A stretch of DNA of 64,000 nucleotides from CAADGU01 sp964467705 (GCA_964467705.1 CAYXUZ010000008.1:18446-82445), one strand, 5' to 3'; shown: positions 8,586 to 17,553, counted from the stretch's first letter. The notes: generated by a model not told the origin, from the sequence alone. Made by a program: numbers and translations.

Positions 8586-9662
8586 ATGCGTGCAGAGATT
8601 CAGAACTCATCTATTTTGCGGCTGCTGCTGATTTTGATGACGTTTATCGTTATCGCTATCGGGCTACGGACGCTGGCGACGGTGGTGGGGCCGGTGCTGG
8701 TGGCGCTAGTGCTGGCGCTGGCCTGCGCGCCGCTGTATCAATGGTTGCAACGCAAAGGGATGAAGTCCGGGCTGGCGCTGCTGACGATGACGGTGCTGCT
8801 GCTAGCCGTTTTTCTGGGGCTGGGCTGGCTGGTTCTCTCCTCCTTTCAAACGCTGGCGCAAACGCTGCCCACGTACACGGAAAACATGCAGGCGCAGGTG
8901 GCAGAACTTTCGGCCAGACTGGCGGAATTGGGCATCAATCGGGAATCGGCGAGTACGGTGGGGAACACGGCCGTGTCCGCTATCACGACCATCGCCGCCC
9001 AGGTGTTGAGCATTGGCCTGAATATGGTGGTGACGGCCGTGATCATTCTGGTACTGCTCATCTTCCTCATCGCCGAATCGCCCGCCTATGCGGCGCGGCT
9101 ACGGCGTGGTTTGGGTGAGAAGAATGATCTTGTCGCCAAAGTTCGTGGCTTTCGGCAGAGCGTACTCTTTTATTTTGTGGCTCGCATCAAAGTGAATTTG
9201 CTCACCTCGGCCGGGATTTTGGTGATGCTGTTGGTGACAAATATTGATTCGGCGTTGTTGTGGTCGGTGCTGGCTTTTTTCCTGAGTTTTGTGCCTTATT
9301 TTGGCATCATCATTGCCATGATCCCGCCGCTTATCCTGGGATTTGCCCAATATGGCATTGAAATGGTGGTGCTATTGACCATTGGCTACACAATCATCAA
9401 CCAGGTGGCGGAACAAATTTTGGCCCCCAAAATTATTGGCGATCAGATCAGCCTGTCGCCCGCGCTAACTTTTGTGGCGCTCTTTTTTTGGGGTTGGATG
9501 TTTGACTTTATGGGCGTACTGTTGGCCGCGCCGCTGACGGTGATGATGGTGATGCTGTTTGACCATTTCCCGGAAACGCGCTGGCTGGCAGCGCTGGCCG
9601 TGGCTGACAAGGCGGAGCCGACACCCGTATCTACACCAGAGAAAACCGAACAAGATTCGTGA
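8586..9662 (+). CDS. AI-2E family (PerM/YdiK-type) membrane transporter
   Basis: The 358-aa polytopic protein belongs to the AI-2E/UPF0118 family, whose members include TqsA exporters and Na+/H+ antiporters. The visible layout matches. Two N-terminal hydrophobic pairs (about 8-60) are followed by a soluble middle segment with AQTLPTYTENMQAQVAEL and then several C-terminal helices containing the conserved SFVPYFGIIIAMIPPLILGF and IINQVAEQILAPKIIGDQI blocks. I choose the ATG at 8586 because AGGAGGCGAG sits immediately upstream. The ATG at 8565 lies in a repeat. The substrate is unknown. A short acidic tail follows the last helix. Confidence 0.88.
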   Translation: MRAEIQNSSILRLLLILMTFIVIAIGLRTLATVVGPVLVALVLALACAPLYQWLQRKGMKSGLALLTMTVLLLAVFLGLGWLVLSSFQTLAQTLPTYTENMQAQVAELSARLAELGINRESASTVGNTAVSAITTIAAQVLSIGLNMVVTAVIILVLLIFLIAESPAYAARLRRGLGEKNDLVAKVRGFRQSVLFYFVARIKVNLLTSAGILVMLLVTNIDSALLWSVLAFFLSFVPYFGIIIAMIPPLILGFAQYGIEMVVLLTIGYTIINQVAEQILAPKIIGDQISLSPALTFVALFFWGWMFDFMGVLLAAPLTVMMVMLFDHFPETRWLAALAVADKAEPTPVSTPEKTEQDS

Positions 9663-9716
9663 GGAGGGCCGCACGCCCACGTGCGGCTTGTTCGCACGTG
9701 GGCGTGCGAACTCCTC
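9661..9716. repeat. GC-rich hairpin downstream of the AI-2E-type gene
   Basis: An outer GAGGAG/CTCCTC pair encloses 15-bp arms (GCACGCCCACGTGCG at 9671-9685 with its partner at 9694-9708). There is no T-tract, so it looks more like a REP-type element than an intrinsic terminator. Confidence 0.75.
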
Positions 9717-9734
9717 AAATAATGGAAGATTCCG

Positions 9735-10097
9735 ATGGAGATAAAGTTTTTTGACGAAGGCCCCAAACCGCGCCGGGAGGTGCGGATTAAGCAGTTGGGG
9801 TTGTATATGTATGAAGACCAGCGCCGGGTGCAGGTGGGGTTTGCCATTACGCCATTTAGCGAACGGCCGTCGCTGGAAGTGAGCATCCGCAATCCCTGGG
9901 GCGAGGAGGTCAGTTCGCTGCACGTCATTGAATCGCTGGATACCAACTTCTCCCTGACCATGCACCTGCGCGACAAAGTGCCCTCTGACCAGTACGAAGT
10001 GACCGCCACCCTCTACTACGCCACCCCGGAAACGGAACGGGAGGATGTGCATACGGTAACACGGCCGTTGGACGCGACGCGAGCGGGGGAGCAGTGA
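9735..10097 (+). CDS. Conserved small beta-rich protein of unknown function
   Basis: The 120-aa product has no signal peptide and no membrane segment. Alternating hydrophobic and charged residues from REVRIKQLGLYMYEDQRRVQVGFAITPF to YEVTATLYYATPE suggest a beta sandwich. The phrase NPWGEEVSSLHVIESLD is the most ordered stretch. I do not recognise the family. It sits between the AI-2E-type gene and the PHP gene on the same strand. The N-terminus MEIKFFDEGPKPRREV follows a purine-poor region with weak ribosome-binding potential. Confidence 0.65.
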   Translation: MEIKFFDEGPKPRREVRIKQLGLYMYEDQRRVQVGFAITPFSERPSLEVSIRNPWGEEVSSLHVIESLDTNFSLTMHLRDKVPSDQYEVTATLYYATPETEREDVHTVTRPLDATRAGEQ

Positions 10098-10176
10098 GGG
10101 AGTGAACAGGTGATGGGGTGACAAGGTGACAGGGTGATCTCGTAATCTCCCAGTCTCCTAATCTCCAATCTCTTCC
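10094..10176. repeat. GGTGA / AATCTCC word repeat
   Basis: It contains AGGTGATGGGGTGACAAGGTGA followed by CGTAATCTCCCAGTCTCCTAATCTCC. The first half repeats words at 2042-2080; the second half repeats words at 58457-58511. It precedes the PHP gene by a short gap that restores an AGGACAAG ribosome-binding site. Confidence 0.7.
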
Positions 10177-10189
10177 ACAGGACAAGACA

Positions 10190-11122
10190 ATGACCAGACA
10201 ATTTATTGCTGATTTACACAATCATACGACTGCTTCGGATGGGGAGTATACGCCGACGGAATTGGTGCGGGCGGCGGCGGAATTGGGATTGCAAGCGGTG
10301 GGGGTGACGGATCATGACACGCTGGCGGGGCTGGATGAGGCGCTGGCGGTGGGACAAGAGGCGGGGATTCGCGTGGTGCCGGGGGTGGAGGTGTCGTTGC
10401 GGTTCAGACGGCCGTATTTCACCGGCACCCTCCACTATCTACTCTACATCCCGTATGCGCTGCTGGATGATGCGACTTTCCGCCAGATGGCGACCGAAAT
10501 TTTCAGCCAGGGACGTGGGGGCAGGCTGGTTCGCGCCCGTGTCGCGGCCATCAACGAGATTTTTGGACCGGAGGGAGAGAGGGCATTGTTACAACGGCCG
10601 TTGACCGCCGAAGAGATCGAAGCATTGGCCACCAATGTCACGCGCCGCCACTTTGCCCTCGCCCTCGGCAACAATCATGGGCTGGACAAAGAACGGGTCA
10701 ACCAGCTTATTGGCAATGATAGTCCGGCCTACGTCCCCTCCGGCATTGAACAAGCGCAGTTGACGCCGTTGCTGCACGCTTATCCGCAGTTGGTGCGCGT
10801 TTTTGCCCACCCCGCCGCCGGTTCCTACCCTGGCGAGAGCCTGTACAACGAAGTGCTGCCGCCCATCGAGGTGGTGGAGCGGCTGCTGCCGGAATTTTTA
10901 GACGACAATTTACTGGGGCTGGATGGGCTGGAAGTGCATTATCCCGGCCATACGCCGGAACACGAACAATTGATGGCACAGTGGGCCAGACAACACAACC
11001 TGTTGATGACGGGGGGATCGGACTGCCATGATCGGGTGGCACGGCCGTTGGGCGTTGCTGGCGTCTCCCAAATAGAACTAGACCTTCTGTTGAACCAGTT
11101 AACAATTTCCACTCCGATCTAA
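10190..11122 (+). CDS. PHP-domain metal-dependent phosphoesterase
   Basis: The PHP fold binds two or three metal ions and hydrolyses phosphoesters. Relatives include RNase AM/YciV-type 3',5'-nucleotide phosphatases. The 310-aa product opens with DLHNHTTASDGEYTPTELV, the classical HxH...SDG motif 1, followed by VGVTDHDT (motif 2), a GVEVS box, FAHPAAG, and TGGSDCHDR near the C-terminus. A central helical insertion (about 95-190) matches the YciV/TrpH layout. The start at 10190 has AGGACAAG upstream. The exact substrate is not deducible, although the overall arrangement favours a nucleotide or oligoribonucleotide phosphatase. Confidence 0.88.
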   Translation: MTRQFIADLHNHTTASDGEYTPTELVRAAAELGLQAVGVTDHDTLAGLDEALAVGQEAGIRVVPGVEVSLRFRRPYFTGTLHYLLYIPYALLDDATFRQMATEIFSQGRGGRLVRARVAAINEIFGPEGERALLQRPLTAEEIEALATNVTRRHFALALGNNHGLDKERVNQLIGNDSPAYVPSGIEQAQLTPLLHAYPQLVRVFAHPAAGSYPGESLYNEVLPPIEVVERLLPEFLDDNLLGLDGLEVHYPGHTPEHEQLMAQWARQHNLLMTGGSDCHDRVARPLGVAGVSQIELDLLLNQLTISTPI

Positions 11123-11134
11123 TCAGGCACGAAG

Positions 11135-11713
11135 ATGAATCCCCTTCCGGAAGAAATAAATCATCATTTCATCTCGTTTGCCCACAAAGAAATATCTATT
11201 GAGGAATTTGAAAATTGGGTTTATACGTCGCAATTGTTGGAACAGGTTCTTGAACAGAAAGATTATTTTGATCTTATCTCGATGAACTATTCGGGGAAAT
11301 ACTCTCGCAGCGAAGTGAACAGAATTATCGAAAAATATGTGGATTTTGGTGCATACGAAACAAAAAGGCTCCAGAGGCTTCTGGCTTGTGTGATTGAAAG
11401 GGACGTTGACCTGCCAAACGTTCTACGGGAACTTTATCACCTCTATTGCATAGGTTACTATTTTTTGCAGAAGCTCGCCCTTGAATATGGACTGCTAGTT
11501 GAGGTACCACCACTACAGTCTGGTGCTGAAACCTGGGAAGAATTGAGTGAGGAATCACAAAACAAGTTACTGAGCAGCTTGCTGCCTGGTGCAATCGAAG
11601 AAGCTCAAAAAGTGCTTGACCTGTTGAGACAAGGCGAGATTATCTTAACTGGTATACAAAATGATTTCGGCCAGTATGATTTTGAGTATAAACGTTCAGA
11701 TACTTTGAGATAG
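11135..11713 (+). CDS. Uncharacterised AT-rich gene, possible immunity-type protein
   Basis: The 192-aa product lacks signal or membrane segments and is rich in Glu, Leu and Tyr. Its N-terminal part (FAHKEISIEEFENWVYTSQLLEQVL...YFDLISMNYSGKY) reminds me of small immunity-like proteins found near toxin genes, but I cannot name a family. Base composition is clearly lower in GC than its neighbours and the gene contains no ACGGCCGT octamer, which suggests recent acquisition. It starts 12 bases after the PHP gene stop with only a weak AGGCACGAAG upstream. No toxin partner is adjacent. Confidence 0.55.
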   Translation: MNPLPEEINHHFISFAHKEISIEEFENWVYTSQLLEQVLEQKDYFDLISMNYSGKYSRSEVNRIIEKYVDFGAYETKRLQRLLACVIERDVDLPNVLRELYHLYCIGYYFLQKLALEYGLLVEVPPLQSGAETWEELSEESQNKLLSSLLPGAIEEAQKVLDLLRQGEIILTGIQNDFGQYDFEYKRSDTLR

Positions 11714-11856
11714 CCTCCACTCCGTGATTTAACATGTCCTCTGAAATTGAGAAATCTTTTCCAAGAATATGGTCTATCCATTCGGGCATGGTGATGGTTG
11801 TTACCGATTTGCATGGGGCTTGGGAAGCATACCAGCGCCACAGGATCACTCTGGGC

Positions 11857-12285
11857 TTATTTGATCTCAAAACTGTGGGTCAAGTTGGCCACACAGCGGA
11901 TGGTGGCGGCGACGGAACAGTATTTTTCCTCAGACAGGGTGATGGCGCGTTCCACTTTCTGTGGGTCTAACTCCTCCCCTTCTACAATGTAATGGAGATG
12001 AATGTCGGTGAACATGTACGGCGGGTCAGCCAATTGTTTGCCCTCCACCTGCACATAGAGGTTGGTCAGCTTTTGCCGCTGCCGCTCCAGAATCAGTACC
12101 ACATCGTGCGATGAACAGGAGGCCAGACTCAAAAGCAGCAGGTCAGATGGCTTGACTGCCTTCCATTCCTGCCACTCCGGGTCATCATCAGCCCAGGAAC
12201 CGGCCATAATCACGTGACCGAAGGAGTCACGGCCGTAAAACAATTTGCTCTCCGGCCCCGCCCATTTCAAAGCAACGTTACTCAT
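11857..12285 (-). CDS. OsmC/Ohr-family peroxiredoxin-like protein
   Basis: OsmC-family proteins reduce organic peroxides through two cysteines. The 142-aa product has the family length. The first Cys is in the helix LLLLSLASCSSHDVVLIL (about residue 57) and the second in LSEEKYCSVAATI (about 124), with the typical IHLHYIVEGEELDPQKVERAI strand-helix between them. The closest layout is the YhfA/SCO subgroup rather than Ohr. The 5' end is followed by a perfect hairpin (12303-12335) separating it from the next gene. It is probably cytoplasmic. Confidence 0.87.
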   Translation of the reverse strand: MSNVALKWAGPESKLFYGRDSFGHVIMAGSWADDDPEWQEWKAVKPSDLLLLSLASCSSHDVVLILERQRQKLTNLYVQVEGKQLADPPYMFTDIHLHYIVEGEELDPQKVERAITLSEEKYCSVAATIRCVANLTHSFEIK

Positions 12286-12302
12286 TATTAACTCCCAAAA
12301 CC

Positions 12303-12335
12303 AACCTCCCGGAGGTTTTGAACCTCCGGGAGGTT
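12303..12335. repeat. Perfect 15-bp hairpin (AACCTCCCGGAGGTT)
   Basis: Arms 12303-12317 and 12321-12335 pair perfectly around TTG. It lies upstream of the OsmC-type gene and downstream of the small membrane protein gene, both on the minus strand. It has no U-tract, but the strong stem may act as an RNA boundary. Confidence 0.75.
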
Positions 12336-12345
12336 GAGGCTATTT

Positions 12346-12696
12346 CTAATCACACCCATTCGACGGCAGTGACGCGCCAGTTGCAGGGTCAACACATTGG
12401 CAATAGGTTACGTTTTGGTTTTGCCCCCCGCCTTCCCACAGTAGATAAATGACGCTGGTTTTGGCACAGGTGGGTTGGCCGGGCAACGGGCTGCGCAACG
12501 GCCGTGTCCACTCCACTCCTATCCCATCCGCATCCTCTTCGCTCACCATAAAAAAACGCACATGATTACGCGGATTACTCCCCACCTCAATCTGCCCATT
12601 CATGGCTAACACAAAAGCAAACGTGGGAAAACACATCACCATCAGCCAGATGATGACAAAAAGCAAATAACCAAACCGCCGCAGCCATCGTTTCAT
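12346..12696 (-). CDS. Small secreted or membrane-anchored protein, unknown
   Basis: The 116-aa product begins with basic residues (MKRWLRRFGY) followed by one hydrophobic segment (about 11-35), so it is either a signal peptide or a single anchor. The rest is a short extracytoplasmic part with four Cys, including YCQCVDP, and no recognised motif. It lies between glgP and the OsmC-type gene, all on the minus strand. The spacer upstream of its start is entirely a GTGAGCAG word repeat. Confidence 0.6.
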   Translation of the reverse strand: MKRWLRRFGYLLFVIIWLMVMCFPTFAFVLAMNGQIEVGSNPRNHVRFFMVSEEDADGIGVEWTRPLRSPLPGQPTCAKTSVIYLLWEGGGQNQNVTYCQCVDPATGASLPSNGCD

Positions 12697-12760
12697 TGTG
12701 AGCAGTGAGCGGTGAGCAGCGAGCGGCCTACTGCTGACTGCTCACTGCCTACTGCTCACT
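12697..12760. repeat. GTGAGCAGTGAGC / CTGCTCACTG inverted word repeat
   Basis: Words GTGAGCAGTGAGCGGTGAGC on one side and CTGCTGACTGCTCACTGCC on the other make a foldable spacer between the glgP stop (12763) and the ATG at 12696 of the next minus-strand gene, leaving no room for a normal ribosome-binding site. Confidence 0.75.
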
Positions 12761-12762
12761 AT

Positions 12763-14895
12763 TTACATACCCCCATTCATCGCCTTCACATACAGCTCAG
12801 TGGTGTACTCTTTCACCATGCGCCGGGTGCTGAAGAGGGGGGCATTGGAGCGGATCGTTTCCCGCATAATTTCCACCCAGCCCCGCGGAATGCCATCCCG
12901 ATCCCGGCTGTAATAGAGCGGGACGATCTCATCTTCTAATAACTGGTAGAGTGCGTTGGCGTCAAACTCATCCTGGGCGTGTTCGTTGTCAAATTCCCGC
13001 TCATCGCCAATGGCCCAACCATTAGCGCCGTTGTACCCTTCCACCCACCAACCATCCAGAATGCTCAGGTTGGGGATACCGTTCAGGGCCGTTTTCATAC
13101 CACTGGTGCCGCTGGCTTCGCGGGGGCGGCGGGGATTATTCAACCACACATCCACCCCTTGCGTCAGGTAGCGGGCCATGTGCATATCATAATCCTCAAT
13201 GAAAGCCACCCGACCACCCAGTTGATTGTGTTTTGCCAGGTTATACACCTGTTGGATGAGCGCCTTGCCCGGCTCGTCGGCCGGATGCGCCTTACCGGCA
13301 AACACCAACTGCACCGGCCGATGTGTGTTCAGCAATAGCCGCTGCAATCGTTCCAGGTCACGGAAGATAAGCGCCGCTCGTTTGTAGGTGGCAAAACGGC
13401 GAGCAAAACCGATAGTCAATGCTTCGGGGTCAAGCAGGGTGCCGCCGGTTAGAACTTGCGTGGGGTCGTTAGCGCCGCTGACCCAACGCCGCCGCACCAG
13501 ATGGCGGAAGTAATTGAGCATTTTTAGCTTGAGGTGCTGATGCAACTGCCACAGCTCTTCATCAGGTACATCGGCCAGCCGTTTCCAGACGGCGGGGTCA
13601 TCGTGTTGCTCGCGCCAGTTTGCTTCCAGGTATTTGTCAAACAGGTGGCTCAACTCGCTGGAAATCCAGGTGGGCAGGTGGACGCCATTGGTGATGGAGC
13701 TAATGGGTACATCGGCAACGGGCTTGTCCGGCCAAACTTCTTGCCACATATCGCGGGAGACACGGCCGTGTAGCGCACTCACACCATTACTCTGCCCTGC
13801 CTGCCTTAACGCAAACACTGTCATGTTAAAAGCCATGCCCCAGGATTCCTGGTGTCCACCCAGACCCAAAAACTGTTCCCGGCTAATCCCCATCTGATCC
13901 CAAAAACCATGAAAGTATTGCTCCACCATATGCAGGCCAAAAGCATCATGTCCGGCCGGAACAGGGGTGTGGGTGGTGAATACGGTTTGTGCCCGAACCT
14001 TATGGCTGGCTTCCTCAAAGCTCATACCCTGAGCCACATATTCCCGGATGAGTTCCAGAATGAGGAAAGCAGAATGTCCCTCGTTCATGTGCCACACCTC
14101 CGGCTGCACACCCAACTGGCGCAGCAACCGTACACCGCCAATACCCAAAAGCATCTCCTGGCGGATACGGGTTTCACTGTCGCCTGCGTAGAGCCGGGCA
14201 GATAATTCTCGATCCCAGGGATCATTTTCGTCTACATCGGTATCCAACATATAGAGCGGGCTGCGTCCCACTTGCACATACCAGGCGCGGGCATAGACCT
14301 GACGGCCGGCCAGATTCACGCCAATTTTCAACACCTGTCCATTTTCATCCGTCACTACCTGAAGAGGCGCGGTGCTCATATCTAGCTGATGGTAAATGGC
14401 TTCCTGCCAGCCATGCGAGGGGATGCGCTGGCGAAAATACCCCTGGGGGTACATAAAACCCACACCTACAAAGGGCAGGCCCAGGTCGCTGGCTTCTTTG
14501 ATGTGGTCACCAGAGAGGATACCCAACCCGCCAGAATAGATGGGCAGGGAGCTATGCAGCCCAAATTCAAAGGAAAAATAGGCGATTGTTTTCTCTTTTA
14601 GCTCTGGGTAGGTGGTGTGAAACCAGGAATGTCCGTTTTTCAGTTCCCGGTCATAGAGGATCATCACTTTTTCATAGGCACGAATGAAGGCGCTGTCTTG
14701 GGCCACTTCTTGCAAACGCGCCGGGCTGATTTCTTGTAACATCTGCACCGGATTGTGCAAAGTACGCCGCCAGAGGGGGTAATCCAGACGGCGAAAAAGT
14801 TCACGAGCATCGGTATTCCAACTCCACCAAAGATTGTACGCCAGTTCGTCCAGGCGTTGAATCCGGGCGGGTAGTTTTTCACGTAATGGGGTCAT
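12763..14895 (-). CDS. glgP: Alpha-glucan (glycogen/maltodextrin) phosphorylase
   Basis: The enzyme releases glucose-1-phosphate from alpha-1,4-glucans with pyridoxal phosphate. From the ATG at 14895 the product is 710 aa, the shorter GT35 type common in Chloroflexota and archaea. It has the N-terminal DUF3417-like segment (LDELAYNLWWSWNTDARELF). Next come FEFGLHSSLPIYSGGLGILSGDH, MNEGHSAFLILE, the FTTHTPVPAGHD block, the ITNGVHLPTW block and RRPREASGTSGMKTALNG with the PLP-binding region, then SILDGWWVEG. I reject the further upstream start at 14958, which adds 21 residues without support; GGGA precedes 14895. Together with the nearby TIM gene it points to glycogen turnover. Confidence 0.94.
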   Translation of the reverse strand: MTPLREKLPARIQRLDELAYNLWWSWNTDARELFRRLDYPLWRRTLHNPVQMLQEISPARLQEVAQDSAFIRAYEKVMILYDRELKNGHSWFHTTYPELKEKTIAYFSFEFGLHSSLPIYSGGLGILSGDHIKEASDLGLPFVGVGFMYPQGYFRQRIPSHGWQEAIYHQLDMSTAPLQVVTDENGQVLKIGVNLAGRQVYARAWYVQVGRSPLYMLDTDVDENDPWDRELSARLYAGDSETRIRQEMLLGIGGVRLLRQLGVQPEVWHMNEGHSAFLILELIREYVAQGMSFEEASHKVRAQTVFTTHTPVPAGHDAFGLHMVEQYFHGFWDQMGISREQFLGLGGHQESWGMAFNMTVFALRQAGQSNGVSALHGRVSRDMWQEVWPDKPVADVPISSITNGVHLPTWISSELSHLFDKYLEANWREQHDDPAVWKRLADVPDEELWQLHQHLKLKMLNYFRHLVRRRWVSGANDPTQVLTGGTLLDPEALTIGFARRFATYKRAALIFRDLERLQRLLLNTHRPVQLVFAGKAHPADEPGKALIQQVYNLAKHNQLGGRVAFIEDYDMHMARYLTQGVDVWLNNPRRPREASGTSGMKTALNGIPNLSILDGWWVEGYNGANGWAIGDEREFDNEHAQDEFDANALYQLLEDEIVPLYYSRDRDGIPRGWVEIMRETIRSNAPLFSTRRMVKEYTTELYVKAMNGGM

Positions 14896-14997
14896 GTTAA
14901 TTTCCCTTTTTTTGTTGGTTGTGTGGTTTTCACCACCACTACATGGTTGATGTATCAACCAATTATTGGGGGTATTATACCATGCTGTTGGCGGGGA

Positions 14998-15927
14998 TCA
15001 ATTGGTCTGATAGGGGATAAAGGGGAGATGAGGGGGCAACGGCCGTTGCGCCCGCTCAATCACCAGTTTTGCCATTTCTCTCACACACCAGTTAAACTGT
15101 TCGGCCGTCATCAATTGGCGGTCAATGTCTGGGGCCGGATTGCTGCTGGAGATCACATACACATCGTCCCCTTTCACCACAAATTCCACCATGTTCACAT
15201 CATATTGACATTGCTGGCTAATACGCAAAGCGTCATCGGCCAATTGTTTACCCCACCCCTCGTCTTTAGTAAGGATACCGGGTAGATAGGTACCCCCGGT
15301 CTGTGAGTAGTGCAATATCATCACCGCCTGTTGCCCAATGACAAAGGCGTGCAAATGGTCATTGGAATCAATAAGCTGCTGCAAAATGGTGGTGCGAAAG
15401 CCGCTCTCGTCGTACCGCTGGATCAGTTCATCCACGTTATGCACACGGGCGGCAAACTGGCGACCGCCACTGTGGACATCTTTGAAAATAGCCGGTACCC
15501 CCACGTATTCAATGATGGCTTCCCAATCCATGGGGTATTTGAGATTGCGGAAAGTATCCGGGGAGGTTTCGCACTCCACTTGTTTGTTGGGCAGCACTAC
15601 CGTGCGTGGGCTTTTAAGGCCCAACTGGCTGATCACGGCCGTGCCCAAAAACTTGCTGTCCACATCCCATAAAAAAGGGTTATTGATGACGGTCACGCCT
15701 TGCATGACCGCATGTTTCACATAGGCGCGGTAATAGGGAATTTTGTGCGACATCCGGTCAATGATGACGGCATATTCCACCGGCTCGCCCATATGGGTGC
15801 CGCCCAGTTTAATCAGCTCGGCGGTGATGCCGGTATGGCTATCGTTTACGGCCGTCATAAACGCTTCCGGCCAATCATATTCCGCGCCAACAATCAGACC
15901 AATTTTTGTGTGCTTGTTTTGGCTCAT
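14998..15927 (-). CDS. ATP-grasp family protein
   Basis: The 309-aa product (ATG at 15927, GGAGG upstream) resembles ATP-grasp ligase-like proteins. The N-terminal part (KIGLIVGAEYDWPEAFM) is a Rossmann-like pre-ATP-grasp fold. NNPFLWDVDSKFLGTAVISQLGLKSPRTVVLP is the typical entry to the ATP-grasp domain, and VPAIFKDVHSGG looks like the ATP-binding Lys and Gly-rich loop. VNMVEFVVKGDDVYVISSSNPAPDID supplies the Glu and Asn expected to bind magnesium. The ligation substrate is unknown. It lies upstream of glgP on the same strand, 102 bases away, but a functional link is only inferred from position. Confidence 0.75.
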   Translation of the reverse strand: MSQNKHTKIGLIVGAEYDWPEAFMTAVNDSHTGITAELIKLGGTHMGEPVEYAVIIDRMSHKIPYYRAYVKHAVMQGVTVINNPFLWDVDSKFLGTAVISQLGLKSPRTVVLPNKQVECETSPDTFRNLKYPMDWEAIIEYVGVPAIFKDVHSGGRQFAARVHNVDELIQRYDESGFRTTILQQLIDSNDHLHAFVIGQQAVMILHYSQTGGTYLPGILTKDEGWGKQLADDALRISQQCQYDVNMVEFVVKGDDVYVISSSNPAPDIDRQLMTAEQFNWCVREMAKLVIERAQRPLPPHLPFIPYQTN

Positions 15928-16007
15928 CTGTGCTTCAATCCTCCAATTCGCAAAGTTCAGTGGGTAAGGCGGATGATACTCCATTCAGGGGCGGTAGACT
16001 ACTGAAT

Positions 16008-16074
16008 TGGTAATCCGTAATCCATAATCCGAATCACGGGTTACGGCTAACGGGTTACGGAGTGTGGCTAACGG
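16008..16074. repeat. GTAATCC / GGGTTACGG inverted word repeat
   Basis: GTAATCCGTAATCCATAATCC is followed by ACGGGTTACGGCTAACGGGTTACGG. It occupies the region between the ATP-grasp gene and the PucC-like gene, which diverge, so it may lie over both promoters. Confidence 0.7.
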
Positions 16075-17469
16075 ATGATGGTAGTCACTCAGGCCGCATT
16101 TTGCTATAGTCTGGGCATGGAAAGAGATTTTGAACAACCGGCAACCATCCTGCAAACGGCCGTCGGCGGCACGGCCGTTTCCTTCAACATGTGGCGCACC
16201 TTACGGCTGAGTTCCTTTCAAATTGGCTCGGCGGCGGCCGATATTCTCACCGCCAGTGTGTGGAACCGGGTGATGATCGCCGAACTGGGGATGCCCGCCA
16301 CCTGGGTGGGGCTGCTGCTGGCGCTGCAATACCTGCTCATGCCCATCAGCTTTTGGGCCGGGCACCGCTCCGATACACGGCCGTTGTGGGGACGGCGGCG
16401 TGTCTCTTACATCTGGTTAGGGCGGGGGTTGGTTGTGCTGTCTTTCCCCCTCTTAGGCATGAGCATCAGTCTGTTTGAAGGCGGCGAGATGAGTACCGGC
16501 TGGCTGGTGGCACTCGTTTGTTTTATGCTTTTTGGCGTGGGCAAACTTTTTTCCGGCAGCGTCTATCTGGCGCTGGTGCGTGAATCGGCCCCGCCAAATA
16601 AACAGGGGATCGCCATTGGCATCGCGGAAACAGTGCTGATCGCCTTCTTCCCCATCATGGCCATCGCCTACGGCCGTTGGATGGAACATTACGATCCGGC
16701 CACCTTTGCTATTATGATTGGATTCACGGCCGTTTACTGCGCCTTCTGGTGGTTTTTTGCCACTATCAAAAGCGAACGGCCGTTAGCAGCGCCCGTCATT
16801 GCCAGCCGCAGTGGAGGTTGGGGAGAAACGGTGGACAAGTTTAGGGTAGTTTGGGCCGACGGCCGTGTACGTCGCTTTTTCCTCTTCCTCTTTGTCGCTA
16901 CTTTCGCCGCCTGGATGCAAGACAACATTCTGGAACCATTTGGCGCTAATGTCTTTGGGATGCCCACAGGCCAAACCACCCGTTTCACTGGCTACTGGGG
17001 TGGCGCAACCCTGCTTGTCCTGGTTGCTTCCTTTGTCATCTGGCGCAAACGCTACCCGGAAACATTGTCCGGGTTTGCCAGAGCAGGGCTGGGCATCATG
17101 GCTGCCGGGCTGCTCTCGCTCGCCATCACCTCTTTCGGCCAACAGCGGCATCTGCTTGAGTTATCACTGCTCATCTTTGGCGCCGGTTTTGGCCTGTATA
17201 CCTTTGGCGGCGTCAGCCTCATGGCCGCCATGTCCCCAACCAGAGACGCCGGCGCGTACCTGGGATTGTGGACGGTGGGCATTCTGGTGTCCAAAGGACT
17301 GGGCACTTTTACCGGCGGCCTTTTGCGTGACCTGTTCCACCTGGGTCTGGATTGGTCATTTGCCCTCAGCTATGGCCTGGTTTTTGCTATTGCGGCCGTG
17401 GGATTAGTCGTCGCGTCATTGCTGGTACACGGCCGTCAGGTCATCTCATTCGTTGAGGATTACAAATAA
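16075..17469 (+). CDS. MFS transporter of the BCD/PucC type
   Basis: The protein is a 12-helix carrier similar to the bacteriochlorophyll-delivery (PucC/LhaA/Bch2) branch of the major facilitator superfamily. Evidence is the N-terminal LRLSSFQIGSAAADILTASV, a segment strongly typical of this branch, followed by VWNRVMIAELGMPATWVG and GHRSDTRPLWGRRRVSYIW, the MFS loop 2-3 motif. The start is uncertain: ATG at 16075 or ATG at 16117 (MERDFEQ); no strong ribosome-binding site distinguishes them. No bch, puf or csm genes are present, so photosynthesis cannot be inferred. Homologs occur in non-phototrophic Chloroflexota, where the cargo is unknown. Confidence 0.8.
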   Translation: MMVVTQAAFCYSLGMERDFEQPATILQTAVGGTAVSFNMWRTLRLSSFQIGSAAADILTASVWNRVMIAELGMPATWVGLLLALQYLLMPISFWAGHRSDTRPLWGRRRVSYIWLGRGLVVLSFPLLGMSISLFEGGEMSTGWLVALVCFMLFGVGKLFSGSVYLALVRESAPPNKQGIAIGIAETVLIAFFPIMAIAYGRWMEHYDPATFAIMIGFTAVYCAFWWFFATIKSERPLAAPVIASRSGGWGETVDKFRVVWADGRVRRFFLFLFVATFAAWMQDNILEPFGANVFGMPTGQTTRFTGYWGGATLLVLVASFVIWRKRYPETLSGFARAGLGIMAAGLLSLAITSFGQQRHLLELSLLIFGAGFGLYTFGGVSLMAAMSPTRDAGAYLGLWTVGILVSKGLGTFTGGLLRDLFHLGLDWSFALSYGLVFAIAAVGLVVASLLVHGRQVISFVEDYK

Positions 17470-17506
17470 TCTACCTGTCCACCCTCGCTAAAACAGGTAA
17501 AATGGG

Positions 17507-17553
17507 ACAACGATTCTTTCAATCAGTGCAATCCGCGTAATCTTTGATTACGC
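17507..17553. repeat. AATCTTTGATT word repeat upstream of tpiA
   Basis: It has AATCAGTGCAATCCGCGTAATC and TTTGATTACGC words matching one arm of the hairpin at 8520-8569. Here only one arm is well preserved. It ends just before the AAGGAG ribosome-binding site of tpiA. Confidence 0.6.

Noticed and set aside
12303..12335. Perfect hairpin as a rho-independent terminator
   Set aside because: The stem is strong but no T-tract follows on either strand, so I list it as a repeat.
16075..17469. Evidence for a phototrophic organism
   Set aside because: A single PucC-like carrier without pigment or reaction-centre genes is not enough.
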